Shown: positions 10,216-18,732, counted from the stretch's first letter. The stretch: 64,000 nucleotides of DNA from Clostridia bacterium (GCA_910574255.1 CAJTAK010000002.1:345192-409191); one strand, 5' to 3'. Numbers and translations: made by a program. Notes: generated from the sequence alone by a model not told the origin.

Positions 10216-10309
10216 AGCCCTTTCTCCATTCTAAGCTCTGTCGTACTGCTTTCATATCCTATCCTGCACAATTTTTAGAATCCTTTACACAAAATGCAGA
10301 AACATTCTA

Positions 10310-10981
10310 TCATTCTCCCAGCTTATACCCCATTCCCCGAATTGTTCGAATAATCTGCGGATTCTGGGGATCCGTCTCAATCTTTTCCCGCAGGCGCTTA
10401 ATGTAAACTGTCAAAGTATTGTCATTGACAAACTCCCCTGCGGCATCCCAAATCTCCTCCAACAACTGATTTCTGGAAAGGATCATGCCCTTGTGATTCA
10501 GGAAAAACAGAAGAAGCCGGTATTCCAGTGCAGACAGAAAGCATTCCTGTCCGCCCTTTGTCACCAACGCCCGTACCGTATCCACCCGCAGATCCTCAAT
10601 CTCCAGTATTGCCTGCGTCTTCCCGCAGCGGCGCAGGACACTTCGTATCCGGGATACCAGCTCCCTTGGACGAAAAGGCTTACTGACATAATCCTCCGCT
10701 CCCAGTTCCAGCCCCGTCACCACGCTGTATTCATCTCCGGATGCTGTGAGAAAAATCACCGGAAGCTCCTTACTCCCCTTTACCGCCGAGCAAACCGCAA
10801 AGCCATTGCCATCCTTTAAGGACACATCCAGAAGCATCAAATCAAAGCTCTCCTGCTCTACCGCTTCCAAAGCCTCTTTCTGTCCGGATGCAGAGCGAAC
10901 CTGAAAGCCTTCGCCGCCCAATACGGCGCTTAAGTTTTCTACTATATTTTTGTCATCCTCTACAAGGAGTATCTTTGCCAT
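10310..10981 (-). CDS. OmpR-family response regulator
   Basis: 223 residues. The receiver (1-115) has the acidic pair in LLVEDDKN, phosphoacceptor Asp in LMLLDVSLKDGNG (about 52), the Thr in IFLTASGD and the Lys in YVSKPF. The C-terminal winged helix (about 125-220) has the family hallmarks LSALEYRLLLFF, VNDNTLTVYIKRLREKI and IRTIRGMGYKL. First gene of the operon with its kinase, an ATPase and an FtsX permease. Probably activates the transporter genes through sites at 9049-9084. Confidence 0.93.
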   Translation of the reverse strand: MAKILLVEDDKNIVENLSAVLGGEGFQVRSASGQKEALEAVEQESFDLMLLDVSLKDGNGFAVCSAVKGSKELPVIFLTASGDEYSVVTGLELGAEDYVSKPFRPRELVSRIRSVLRRCGKTQAILEIEDLRVDTVRALVTKGGQECFLSALEYRLLLFFLNHKGMILSRNQLLEEIWDAAGEFVNDNTLTVYIKRLREKIETDPQNPQIIRTIRGMGYKLGE

Positions 10982-11023
10982 CTATCTATTCCTTTTCTTT
11001 TCTTATTTGCATTCCCTATACTT

Positions 11024-12334
11024 TCATTCTATCAAAACATAAGATTCATTTTCCTGCCAAAAGGCTTTCTGGAACACAATTTTCTTATTATAATTGTCAA
11101 CCGCTACAATGTTCAGATCCCCAATGACAGGCTCCTCCCACTCCCATGCATTTGAAGGCTCCATCCATACCGTAAGTCCATTTTCCAACTGACAGACTTC
11201 CCGTTCCCCCTTCCGGTTATTCAGCCCCGAAATGGAATATACCTGTGAACCGTTATGTAAAAAGAGCGTATAGTCTCTCCCCAAAATCCATTCTGCAAGC
11301 TGCTCCCCTTTCTTTACATGGAGCATAGAATCGTCAATGGCCTCTGCCTGACTTGGGGACAATGGTTCGCTGCCAAAGTCTTTCGGATAGAGCTTCTTTA
11401 TTTCACTGCTGAAGCGTAAAGCTCCATAACTGTTCAGGTGATTTGCATCAATAAAGCATTGTCTGTCATAGGCAGCAATCCAATCCACAGTTATCCCTGG
11501 AAAATCCTTTTTCAAGTTCTCATAAAATTCGTAAACCTGCGCCTTGTACTCATCTGTAAAGCTTATGTTATCCGAATGGGGCAGCTTCACAATCCTTACC
11601 TGAATGTTATTTTCCACGCACAATCCAATAAGCCTTCTGTAATAATCCTCAAACAGCGGATTTAAGTAAAATTCCTCCAGAACTCCTTTTTTGCCTCCCT
11701 CAAATCCTTCCGCTTCTCTGGCTATATAACGGCCTCTGTGCAGCTCATCCTTCCTCTGTGTCTCCAGATTTTCCTCATACCGCTGGTTAAAGCCGGAATT
11801 CATAATGGCCGCTATATACTTATTGGGCAGGCGAAACTCATAGGAAATGAAATCAGACTTATAGCTGTCGGTAATAATCGTAGGCTCATGGAAAATCTTT
11901 GCAAGTCTCACCATTTCCAGATTTTGCTCTGGCCGGAACCTATGGGAATACATGGTTCTCGTCCAGAAACAATCCTCCATGAGCAGGTGCGCATCCTGAA
12001 AGCTAATGTAACAAACTTTGGGAGCCGAATGGGTCGTAAGCCAGTCCTGGAGCACATAATAATTTTCTACAGGCGTCATTCCGCCCAGAGAAAGATTGAT
12101 GACCGTGTCAGACAGTATCTCTGGCATATAGGCGGCATTTGCCATGGAATCTCCCAAAATAACGGTGTCGTAATACCAATCCTCCGGCGAATTTACCTTT
12201 TCCTTATTCCACAGATAATGAGGTGTCTCTCCATCCATAAATCCCATAGGATTCATCCATGTATATGCATAAATAACAATCATAGGCAGCATAACGCAGA
12301 TGCTCTTTATCATTAGTCTAACAATATTTTTCAT
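11024..12334 (-). CDS. SGNH-hydrolase-like membrane-anchored protein, partner of MBOAT acyltransferase
   Basis: 436 residues from ATG 12334, which has AAAAGGAGAGCT directly upstream; a longer reading adds 21 residues without a site. An N-terminal helix (MIKSICVMLPMIVIYAY) anchors the protein, with the rest outside. The TVILGDSMANAA block carries the nucleophile Ser, and DANHLNSYGALRFS near residue 320 supplies the Asp-His pair typical of SGNH/AlgX/DltD-like proteins. It directly follows an MBOAT gene, as in systems that O-acetylate extracellular glycans (AlgI/AlgX, PatA/PatB, DltB/DltD). The acceptor polymer is unknown. Confidence 0.75.
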   Translation of the reverse strand: MKNIVRLMIKSICVMLPMIVIYAYTWMNPMGFMDGETPHYLWNKEKVNSPEDWYYDTVILGDSMANAAYMPEILSDTVINLSLGGMTPVENYYVLQDWLTTHSAPKVCYISFQDAHLLMEDCFWTRTMYSHRFRPEQNLEMVRLAKIFHEPTIITDSYKSDFISYEFRLPNKYIAAIMNSGFNQRYEENLETQRKDELHRGRYIAREAEGFEGGKKGVLEEFYLNPLFEDYYRRLIGLCVENNIQVRIVKLPHSDNISFTDEYKAQVYEFYENLKKDFPGITVDWIAAYDRQCFIDANHLNSYGALRFSSEIKKLYPKDFGSEPLSPSQAEAIDDSMLHVKKGEQLAEWILGRDYTLFLHNGSQVYSISGLNNRKGEREVCQLENGLTVWMEPSNAWEWEEPVIGDLNIVAVDNYNKKIVFQKAFWQENESYVLIE

Positions 12335-12398
12335 AGCTCTCCTTTTATTCTGACATACTGGCTGCATTTCCAAAGCGGCTCCCTGCCAAGGGTACACT

Positions 12399-13862
12399 TT
12401 AGAACTGGAAGTATAAAAATTCCTGTCCGGTAATATCCAGTGAAAATGTAATCAAGAGTACGGCTCCCCAGTAAACTGCATAGCGGAAGACGGCATTCTG
12501 CCTGGACAGCCGTTCCAGAATGTTAATGCCCAGCTCCTTCATAACGCTGTGAACGGCCAATGCCGCAAGAGCCACCAGCAGAATGGACATATTTCTTTCA
12601 TTCAGCCCAAGCTCATAAAGGCCGTTGTTCAGCAGAAGTCCGGTATTACTCCAATCCAGAGATTGTTTCAAAATCCGGAAAGCTCCTGTCAGTGTATCAG
12701 AGCGGAAGAAAACCCAGGCAATATCCACCAGAACAAACGTTTTTAGAGTCCGCAGACATTTCCAGGAAAAATTCTCTGTATTCACATGAAGCCATCTATA
12801 ACATTTGGATAATGCCGGCTCTATAAACTCCCCGATGATTTGGTATAAGCCATGGAGGGCCCCCCAAAAGACAAAGGTAATATCAGCCCCATGCCATAAG
12901 CCGCTGGCAAGAAATGTAATCAGGAGATTTCTGTATTTGATCCCCTTGCCTCTTCTGCTTCCCCCAAGAGGAATGTAAAGGTAATCCCGCAGCCAGGAGC
13001 TTAAGGAAATGTGCCACCTTCTCCAAAAATCCTTAATGGTACAGGCCAGATACGGCTGGGAAAAATTTTCCATCAACTCATAGCCCAAAACCTTTGCGGC
13101 ACCTCTGGCAATCACAGAATACCCCATGAAATCTCCATAGATTTGAAACGCAAAAAGCACATTTGCCAGGACAAGCTGAAAGCCATGATAAGAAACATAA
13201 TCCCCATAGACCGTATTTACCAGAACGGCACACCGATCCGCAACCACAAGCTTCAGAAAATATCCCCACAGCATCAAAAGAAGTCCCTCTCTTACTCTGT
13301 CATATTCAAATCGCCTGGGCTGTGCCAACTGCTTTAACAGGTTCTTGGAACGTTCAATGGGTCCTGCTACAAGCTGGGGAAAGAAGGACACGAACAGCGC
13401 ATAACGGAAGAAATTTTTTTCCGCATAAATCTCTCCCCGATATACATCCATGGTATAACTCAGAGCCTGAAAAATATAAAAGGAAATTCCCACCGGCAGC
13501 AAAATGTCAAAAGCCGGAACCTGCAGTTCAATGTGAATTGCTCTGAAAATCTGCCCCAGCAGCTCTAACATAAAATTGATATATTTGAAATAAAACAGGA
13601 TGCCCAGATTCAAGAAAAAACTCCCTGCAGCTATCCATTTTTTATAAGAGAGCCTTCCCTTTGCCCGTTCCAGCAAAATTCCGCTCATATAGGTAATTGC
13701 TGTAGATGTCAGAAGCAAAAGAGCATATTTTGCATTCCAGCACATATAAAAATAATAGCTTGCAATAAGCAGCCACATATTTTTGATTTTCCGTGGGATA
13801 ATGAAATAAATCAGTACTACAATCGGAAAAAAGATCAAAAACCCCATTGAATTAAACAGCAT
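12399..13862 (-). CDS. MBOAT family O-acyltransferase (AlgI-like)
   Basis: 487 residues from ATG 13862 (GGGAGGTACTT upstream). It is a polytopic membrane protein with roughly 10-12 helices. Family motifs seen are PVGISFYIFQALSYTMDVYRG, FPQLVAGPIER, IKDFWRRWHISLSSWLRDY, and LASGLWHGAD, which includes the invariant catalytic His. It moves acyl groups from a cytoplasmic donor across the membrane to an extracellular acceptor. The next gene encodes its likely external partner. The pair forms a two-gene unit, 65 bases apart, probably read from a promoter near 13915-13945. Confidence 0.92.
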   Translation of the reverse strand: MLFNSMGFLIFFPIVVLIYFIIPRKIKNMWLLIASYYFYMCWNAKYALLLLTSTAITYMSGILLERAKGRLSYKKWIAAGSFFLNLGILFYFKYINFMLELLGQIFRAIHIELQVPAFDILLPVGISFYIFQALSYTMDVYRGEIYAEKNFFRYALFVSFFPQLVAGPIERSKNLLKQLAQPRRFEYDRVREGLLLMLWGYFLKLVVADRCAVLVNTVYGDYVSYHGFQLVLANVLFAFQIYGDFMGYSVIARGAAKVLGYELMENFSQPYLACTIKDFWRRWHISLSSWLRDYLYIPLGGSRRGKGIKYRNLLITFLASGLWHGADITFVFWGALHGLYQIIGEFIEPALSKCYRWLHVNTENFSWKCLRTLKTFVLVDIAWVFFRSDTLTGAFRILKQSLDWSNTGLLLNNGLYELGLNERNMSILLVALAALAVHSVMKELGINILERLSRQNAVFRYAVYWGAVLLITFSLDITGQEFLYFQF

Positions 13863-13981
13863 AAGTACCTCCCGAATCGTCCGTTGTCGTATGATCACTT
13901 GTTTTTTATTCTACTATTCCTCCCTGAATGATTCAAGTGAACCTGATAATTTTTTTATTTTAAAACGTGCGTATACGCCAT

Positions 13982-14015
13982 AAAGCAGGGGAAAGCTACC
14001 GCTTTCCCCTGCTTT
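13982..14015. terminator. Strong hairpin after the oxidoreductase-like gene
   Basis: AAAGCAGGGGAAAGC and its exact complement flank a four-base loop. It lies 60 bases downstream of the gene ending at 14075. No long T run follows, so it may stabilize the 3' end rather than terminate alone. Confidence 0.5.
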
Positions 14016-14074
14016 GCACTGCGGACTTCCGCTTCCAGCATCCCCTGCACTGCAGACTTAACGCCCCTCTCCAC

Positions 14075-14545
14075 CTATTTTGCACGCCGCTTTCCCGTCA
14101 TCTGCTCCACCCGGAGCTTCAGCACCCTGGTCTTCGACACCGTTGCCTCATTATACCGAAAGCCGGCCGGAACCGGATAATGCTCCATCAGAATATCCAG
14201 AGCCGGTATTTTCTCTTCCTCCAAAACCTCTTCCACCACGCCAAAGCCTATTACGCTCTCATAGCACATGGTACAGTTTCCCCGCTCCATATCCGTATAC
14301 AATGTATGACCGCAGTCCATCTCGAAGCAAACCTTGGGGTTCCTTTCAAGCAGCTCATACTTCATTCCCTCCAGGGCGCCATGAAAATACAGGGTCACCT
14401 GTGTTTCTTCCACTTCCATGCCAAAGTTCAGCGGAATTACATAGGGATATTCCCCTCCCTGCATAGCAATCCGGCAGACATCACATTTCCTCATTACTTC
14501 TACTATCTCATCAAAATCCTGAATCTCTCTGTCTCTTCTCCGCAC
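14075..14545 (-). CDS. Pyridoxamine 5'-phosphate oxidase family protein (NimA-like)
   Basis: 156 residues. The split-barrel flavin-binding fold is indicated by MRRRDREI at the start, the MRKCDVCRIAMQ strand, YPYVIPLNFGME, LYFHGALEGMK and VCFEMDCGHTL, the pattern of the NimA/nitroimidazole-resistance-like branch of PPOX proteins in anaerobes. These are generally FMN- or heme/F420-binding reductases or sensors; the true substrate is rarely known. Standalone gene, followed by a strong hairpin at 13982-14015. A drug-resistance role must not be assumed from the name. Confidence 0.85.
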   Translation of the reverse strand: MRRRDREIQDFDEIVEVMRKCDVCRIAMQGGEYPYVIPLNFGMEVEETQVTLYFHGALEGMKYELLERNPKVCFEMDCGHTLYTDMERGNCTMCYESVIGFGVVEEVLEEEKIPALDILMEHYPVPAGFRYNEATVSKTRVLKLRVEQMTGKRRAK

Positions 14546-14781
14546 AGCGGTTTCCCTCCCGTTCTTTCACTTCTCTTTCCCTTTACATAGCGGCAGGGCG
14601 GAAACAACTCCCACCCTGCAATTAATTCTACTATGCCTTTTTACCGCCTGCTTGTCAAGCATTTCAAAAAAATTTAACAATATTTAACAACTTCGCAAAA
14701 ATCTTTGGAATACGTGCTGCCAAAAAAACAGATTGTGAAAGTTCCCGGTTACAGCGAGATTTTCTCAAGGCTGTCTGCTGC

Positions 14782-14976
14782 CTACTGGGCTGCTGCCGCT
14801 GATTTGCTCTTTTGGACTAACCTGATAATACAATAGTAGAACAATACCGATACGGCCACCTTTGAAAATACCTCTCCAATATGGAAAGAAAATACATAGG
14901 TTAATACCATCTGCACCATGATAATAACTGCCATTGCGATTGTTGCTATTACTGCTCCTTTTAATATCTCTTTCAT
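14782..14976 (-). CDS. Small two-helix membrane protein
   Basis: 64 residues: helix one near 7-31 (VIATIAMAVIIMVQMVLTYVF), helix two near 38-54, then a short Lys/Ala tail. Start preceded by AAAGGGG. I do not recognise the family. Its upstream region holds a perfect palindrome and repeated TGTAAG-type boxes, hinting at specific control. Confidence 0.6.
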   Translation of the reverse strand: MKEILKGAVIATIAMAVIIMVQMVLTYVFSFHIGEVFSKVAVSVLFYYCIIRLVQKSKSAAAAQ

Positions 14977-15000
14977 TTTGAATACCCCTTTTCTTTATTT

Positions 15001-15090
15001 TCTGATATTAGAATATCAGATTTCATTTTCCCGTTCCATTGATTTACCTTACAATTTTGATTCTTAGCTTACATTTTTGTAAGTTAGCAA
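15001..15090. promoter_or_regulatory. Candidate operator region of the small membrane protein gene
   Basis: A perfect 20-base palindrome (TCTGATATT-AG-AATATCAGA) spans 15001-15020. Just beyond it, between about 15048 and 15085, the minus strand carries two direct boxes TGTAAG(C/G)TAA about 20 bases apart plus an inverted CTTACA. Such paired direct boxes are typical of dimeric activator sites. No regulator gene is adjacent. Confidence 0.35.
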
Positions 15091-15141
15091 AAGCATGGTA
15101 CTTGGCTCATTGCCTGCGGGAATAAAGTTCTGAGGTTTCCG

Positions 15142-15285
15142 TTAATTCTTACGCTCCTGTTTCTCTTCTTTATGAGACAGCTTCCCCATCACACTCACTG
15201 CCAAAGTCAAAAGCCCAATTACTACAAAGATTCCAAGCATTCCTTTTCCCATAATTTCCAATGAGATCAAAAAATTCTGCCACAT
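15142..15285 (-). CDS. OadG-like small subunit of a Na+-translocating decarboxylase
   Basis: A 47-residue ORF too short for most gene callers. ATG at 15285 is eight bases after a perfect AGGAGG. The peptide starts MWQNFLISLEIMGKGM, then a single hydrophobic helix (LGIFVVIGLLTLAVSVMG), then a charged tail (KLSHKEEKQERKN). One N-terminal helix plus a short charged tail is the layout of OadG-type gamma subunits, which assemble the membrane beta subunit with the carboxyltransferase. It follows the beta-subunit gene in the same direction, with the tandem hairpin repeat between them. Family assignment rests on size, topology and context. Confidence 0.65.
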   Translation of the reverse strand: MWQNFLISLEIMGKGMLGIFVVIGLLTLAVSVMGKLSHKEEKQERKN

Positions 15286-15300
15286 GCATTTTACCTCCTA

Positions 15301-15531
15301 TTTAAGTCCCGTAGTACCTCTAACAGCACCACTATTATAGAACAATTTCCGGCCGCAAATAACTTGCGTCCATAAATTGTTCTGGCACTGCACGAGGTAC
15401 TACTGATTTAAGTCCCGTAGTACCTCTAACAGCACCACTATTATAGAACAATTTCCGGCCGCAAATAACTTGCGTCCATAAATTGTTCTGGCGCTCCACG
15501 AGGTACTACTGATTTAAGTCCCGTAGTACCT
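15301..15531. repeat. Two and a bit tandem 106-bp hairpin units between beta and gamma-like genes
   Basis: Units at 15301-15406 and 15407-15512 differ at only a few bases (for example GGCACTGCACG against GGCGCTCCACG); a third copy is cut after about 19 bases at 15513-15531, overlapping the stop codon of the beta-subunit gene. Each unit is itself a hairpin: GTAGTACCTC pairs with GAGGTACTAC, AGAACAATTT with AAATTGTTCT, and GCAAAT..ACTTGC lies at the tip. The near identity suggests recent duplication. Confidence 0.92.
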
Positions 15532-16666
15532 ACAAATACGCCGACACCAGCCCAATAATCAGGCCGCCTGCAATCACCGACGCAATCTGCCCGGATACAT
15601 TGGCTCCGATTGCATGCATCAGTATTATATTTCCCGGGTCCTCCTCCAGGGCCATCTTCTGGACTACCCGCGCCGACATGGGAAATGCGGAGATTCCTGC
15701 CGCCCCAATCATGGGATTCACTTTCCTTTTCCGGAAAAGATTCAGGAATTTTGCCAACAGCACGCCGCCGATGCTGTCAAAAACAAATGCAATCAAACCA
15801 ATCCCCATAATCAAAAGCGTATCCACATTCACAAAAGCTTCCCCACGCATACTAAAAGAAATGGTCAGTCCCAAAAGCAGCGTAATCAAATTGGCCAGCA
15901 CATTCTGCGCCGTATCTGACAGCGTCCCCAGCACACCGCATTCCCGAATCAGATTGCCGAACATAAGAAATCCGACCAAGGCTACCGACTGGGGAGCCAC
16001 CAGCCCCACCAAAAAAGTAGTCAGTATGGGAAAAGCAATCCGCATCCCCTTGGACACCGTCCCCGGCATATACTCCATCCGAATGCTCCGTTCTTTCTTT
16101 GTGGTCACCAACCGAATGGCAAAGGGCTGCACAATGGGCACCAGCGCCATATAGGAATAGGCCGCCACCGCAATGGCCCCCACATATCTTGAATGAAGAA
16201 TCTGCGACACCAGAATCGAAGTAGGCCCGTCAGCTGCCCCGATAATCCCGATGGAAGCAGCATCCTTTAAATCAAAGCCCAAAAGCACCGCTGTGCTCAG
16301 GGCAAAGAAAATTCCAAACTGTGCCCCCGCCCCAAACAGGAACATGGAGGGCATAGACAACAGCGGTCCGAAATCTATCATGGCGCCAATTCCAATAAAG
16401 AGCAGAATCGGCAAAGCCTCCGATGCCTCGATCCCCACCTGGAACAGCCATTCAATGATTCCGTTTACCACTCCGATTCCCTCTACATTCTGATTGAGCA
16501 CACCGGACAAAGGCAGATTCACCAGAATCGCCCCAAAGCCCATGGGCAGAAGCAATGCCGGCTCATAGCCCTTTTTCACCGCCAGATAAATGAGCAAAAT
16601 GCCGATTCCATACATAACAGCCTGTTGCCAGGTGATTTGCAGTAACCCCTCCCATAAAAATTCCAT
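15530..16666 (-). CDS. Na+-translocating decarboxylase beta subunit (OadB/GcdB/MmdB family)
   Basis: 378 residues from ATG 16666, which has AGGAGGAGC upstream. About 10-11 membrane segments. Family signatures: GIGAMIDFGPLL, the SIGIIGAADGPTSI loop containing the Asp of the Na+ pathway (equivalent to the conserved GAADGPT of OadB), a C-terminal GAAGISAFPMSARV and GANVSGQIASV. The subunit decarboxylates carboxybiotin and couples this to Na+ export. The alpha and biotin-carrier subunits are not in the window, so the acid substrate (oxaloacetate, malonyl-CoA, glutaconyl-CoA or methylmalonyl-CoA) cannot be decided. A leader RNA with an intrinsic terminator precedes it. Confidence 0.92.
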   Translation of the reverse strand: MEFLWEGLLQITWQQAVMYGIGILLIYLAVKKGYEPALLLPMGFGAILVNLPLSGVLNQNVEGIGVVNGIIEWLFQVGIEASEALPILLFIGIGAMIDFGPLLSMPSMFLFGAGAQFGIFFALSTAVLLGFDLKDAASIGIIGAADGPTSILVSQILHSRYVGAIAVAAYSYMALVPIVQPFAIRLVTTKKERSIRMEYMPGTVSKGMRIAFPILTTFLVGLVAPQSVALVGFLMFGNLIRECGVLGTLSDTAQNVLANLITLLLGLTISFSMRGEAFVNVDTLLIMGIGLIAFVFDSIGGVLLAKFLNLFRKRKVNPMIGAAGISAFPMSARVVQKMALEEDPGNIILMHAIGANVSGQIASVIAGGLIIGLVSAYL

Positions 16667-16732
16667 TGAATGCTCCTCCTTTGTTATTTTTGGCAGACAA
16701 TTCATCTTTTAGAGACTTGATAGAATACTGAT

Positions 16733-16770
16733 AAAAAAAGAGACCTCTGGCATCCTCTGCCAAAAGTCTC
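16733..16770 (-). terminator. Intrinsic terminator inside the beta-subunit leader (attenuator)
   Basis: Thirteen consecutive pairs (with G-U) form between GAGACTTTTGGCA and TGCCAGAGGTCTC around a five-base loop, followed by seven T. It lies about 65 bases before the start codon, hence upstream of the gene it would switch off. Confidence 0.8.
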
Positions 16771-16854
16771 GTTCTTTCTTATGTGAGAAAGTGTGCAACC
16801 ATGACACATAGGTCAGGGTATGTTGATTGCACCTTTTAACTACTCCCTTTTGTC
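16733..16854 (-). ncRNA. Riboswitch-like leader RNA of the Na+ pump gene (possible yybP-ykoY relative)
   Basis: The leader begins near 16854. On the minus strand it shows AAAAGGGAGTAGT, then a stem closed by GTGCAA/TTGCAC with an inner ACATA/TATGT stem, a second hairpin CTTTCT/AGAAAG, then ACGAGACTTTTGG. The AAAAG at the 5' end can pair with CTTTT, which is also the first arm of the terminator, so aptamer closure and termination exclude each other. The GGGAGTAG box and the AAGAC/GAGAC-CTTTT closing strand recall the Mn2+-sensing yybP-ykoY class, but the rest does not clearly fit. A Na+-sensing (DUF1646-type) or new class is equally possible. Confidence 0.45.
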
Positions 16855-16860
16855 TTTTTT

Positions 16861-16889
16861 ACCTTAGCACAATCCAAAAGTACTGTCAA
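16861..16889 (-). promoter_or_regulatory. Sigma-A promoter of the Na+ pump leader
   Basis: Consensus TTGACA (16884-16889) and TAAGGT (16861-16866) with 17-base spacing, ahead of a leader of about 190 bases. Confidence 0.65.
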
Positions 16890-16975
16890 CAAATAAGCCG
16901 CATTTTTACCATTCAAAAGCCTAAATACAGTATCTAATTATTTGCTGAATACTATACTTATTTGCTGTCAGAATT

Positions 16976-18241
16976 TCAATAATTAATTCCGCTTACTGCC
17001 AGCTTCCCATTTTGCACTCCAAAGGTAATGCTTGGGGCTCCGTCCTTGTCGTACATGGTAAAGCCGGCCATGCTGGGGCTTAAGCTGCTTTCGTCAGCTC
17101 CTGCTATGGAGCGAATCATTTCGTCCGTGAAAAGCTGATCTATGTTTAGGGAGGTAAACTCTTCTCTGCTTTCTACAATCTGTCCCTCCGGTTCAAAGCC
17201 TACATAAACAGGGAATCCTGTCAGATCTGCCAGCTTTTCTATATCCTTTTTGGCAACGGCTTCTTTTATCATGCCTGCAAATTGGATTATGGCTTCCTGG
17301 GGTACTTCAAAGCTGTCTACGTAGTTATATCCATTCTCTTCATAGTTATCCCCGGACTGCGGTTCTTCTTCCCATTCTGAAATCCTGAATTCCTGCTGTC
17401 CCGCTGCCCCCGGAGCTATCTCATATTGATCCAGTACAATTACCGGCACTCCGTCAGAGTCCATATAAAAGGCTGTATCTGCATCTATGCCTTTCCACTC
17501 GTCCATCCAATATTCGATTCCTGTCTCTTCCTCTCGCTTTGCTGCCTGACGGCGGATGCTCTGTTTTGCAATCTCCGCATACTGATCGCCCAAAACGTCT
17601 TCTAGGGTTATCCATTTGCCTGCTTTCAGATCAAAATTGTAATATTTTGTCTCGCTGTATGCATTGGTCCAATTTTCGGTTCCTATTACTGCCAGGGAGA
17701 GATATTGATCCGTCTGTGCTTTTACCTCATACCAGACTTTAATGGTTATGTTGTGCTCTATCCATTCTTCTTTTGTACCGCCGGTTTCCAGGAATGCCTG
17801 CTTGTATTCTTCCGCCCTCTCTTCCGCTTCCCTGGCATATTGTTCACAGAAGCCGTGGATTTCTTCATTTACTTCTTTCTCCAGGCCCTTTAAATCTTCT
17901 GAAATCATCTCAATGCTTGGGATTTCCACGGAGATTTTTAAGTCCTCTGTGTTTGTCTCATAAGACCGGAATGTTACAACTTCTGCCAATGCTCCAAGCA
18001 CCGGGATATGGCTGACTCCCTTTGCGAAAGCTTCGCTGGTATTAATGCCTGCCGTAAACAGGACTGCTATCGCTGCCGCTGCTGCAGCAGCCTTTTTTAT
18101 ATAGGAGTTTCTTTTTATTTTTATCAGGTTTTTATGATGCTGTTTCTCTGCTTTTTCTACTTCCAGCATAATCCGTTCTGAGAGTTCTTCGGGAATGGGA
18201 TTACTGTCATATTTTTGCTTTGTCTCTTTCATGCGTTTCAT
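16976..18241 (-). CDS. rsiV: RsiV-type anti-sigma factor (DUF4163/DUF3298)
   Basis: 421 residues: cytosolic N-terminal segment rich in charged residues (about 1-48), one membrane helix (AAAAAAAIAVLFTAGINT, about 51-68), and a large outside domain. In it the KISVEIPSI..LEKEVNEEIHGF region and the NFDLKAGKWITLEDVLGD, FYMDSDGVPVIVLDQYEIAPGAAG motifs match the DUF4163/DUF3298 fold of RsiV. In Bacillus and Clostridioides RsiV binds lysozyme and is then cleaved by signal peptidase and RasP, releasing SigV. Its ATG overlaps the sigma gene stop (ATGA). Lysozyme sensing is inferred from the family. Confidence 0.85.
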   Translation of the reverse strand: MKRMKETKQKYDSNPIPEELSERIMLEVEKAEKQHHKNLIKIKRNSYIKKAAAAAAAIAVLFTAGINTSEAFAKGVSHIPVLGALAEVVTFRSYETNTEDLKISVEIPSIEMISEDLKGLEKEVNEEIHGFCEQYAREAEERAEEYKQAFLETGGTKEEWIEHNITIKVWYEVKAQTDQYLSLAVIGTENWTNAYSETKYYNFDLKAGKWITLEDVLGDQYAEIAKQSIRRQAAKREEETGIEYWMDEWKGIDADTAFYMDSDGVPVIVLDQYEIAPGAAGQQEFRISEWEEEPQSGDNYEENGYNYVDSFEVPQEAIIQFAGMIKEAVAKKDIEKLADLTGFPVYVGFEPEGQIVESREEFTSLNIDQLFTDEMIRSIAGADESSLSPSMAGFTMYDKDGAPSITFGVQNGKLAVSGINY

Positions 18242-18732
18242 ATAGCTTCCTCCTCTCCTATCTTAACTTTTAGCGTCTTCAGGCCCCTGTATAGCTTTGC
18301 TTTTACTGTGTTCAAGTTCATTTTTAAAACCCGGGCAATTTCATTTAGCGACAATTCTTCATAAAATCTCAGCTTAATGATATTTTGAACATCTTTCTCC
18401 AATTGGTTGATTTCATCGTACAGGTCGTCATGGATTTGAAATCCTGCCTCTTCATAAGGAATTTCCCAGTGCTGATCATCATCTGCTAATACCAGCCGTT
18501 TTTTTGCATTTAAAAGAGCAATGCTTTCATTGATTACGATTCTGTAGAACCATGTTTTTATGGCGTTCTCGTTTCTCAGGCTTTCGTAATGCTCCAATGC
18601 TTTGCAGACGGAATTTTGCACCGCATCCAGGGCATCTTCCTGGTTTTTTACATAGCTGAAAGCCAGACGGTAAAACTTGTCCTGATTTTCAATGATGTAG
18701 GCCGCCAGTTTCTCATATAGTTCCTGTTTCAA
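18238..18732 (-). CDS. sigV: ECF-type RNA polymerase sigma factor (SigV-like)
   Basis: 164 residues using TTG at 18732, ten bases after AAAGGAGG; no ATG is well placed and the upstream in-frame extension is low-quality. Region 2 is YRLAFSYVKNQEDALDAVQNSVCKALEHY with FYRIVINESIALL; region 4 is DVQNIIKLRFYEELSLNEIARVLKMNLNTVKAKLYRGLKTLK. Translationally coupled to an RsiV-like anti-sigma gene, which fixes the subgroup. Such pairs turn on cell-wall modification against lysozyme; here the target genes are not visible. Confidence 0.88.
   Translation of the reverse strand: MKQELYEKLAAYIIENQDKFYRLAFSYVKNQEDALDAVQNSVCKALEHYESLRNENAIKTWFYRIVINESIALLNAKKRLVLADDDQHWEIPYEEAGFQIHDDLYDEINQLEKDVQNIIKLRFYEELSLNEIARVLKMNLNTVKAKLYRGLKTLKVKIGEEEAI

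Noticed and set aside
15301..15531. Tandem 106-bp repeat as a CRISPR array
   Set aside because: The units abut with no variable spacers, are too long, and form internal hairpins. No cas genes are nearby.
16733..16854. T-box leader for the pump gene
   Set aside because: No AGGGTGGnACCGCG-like T-box sequence is present in the leader.
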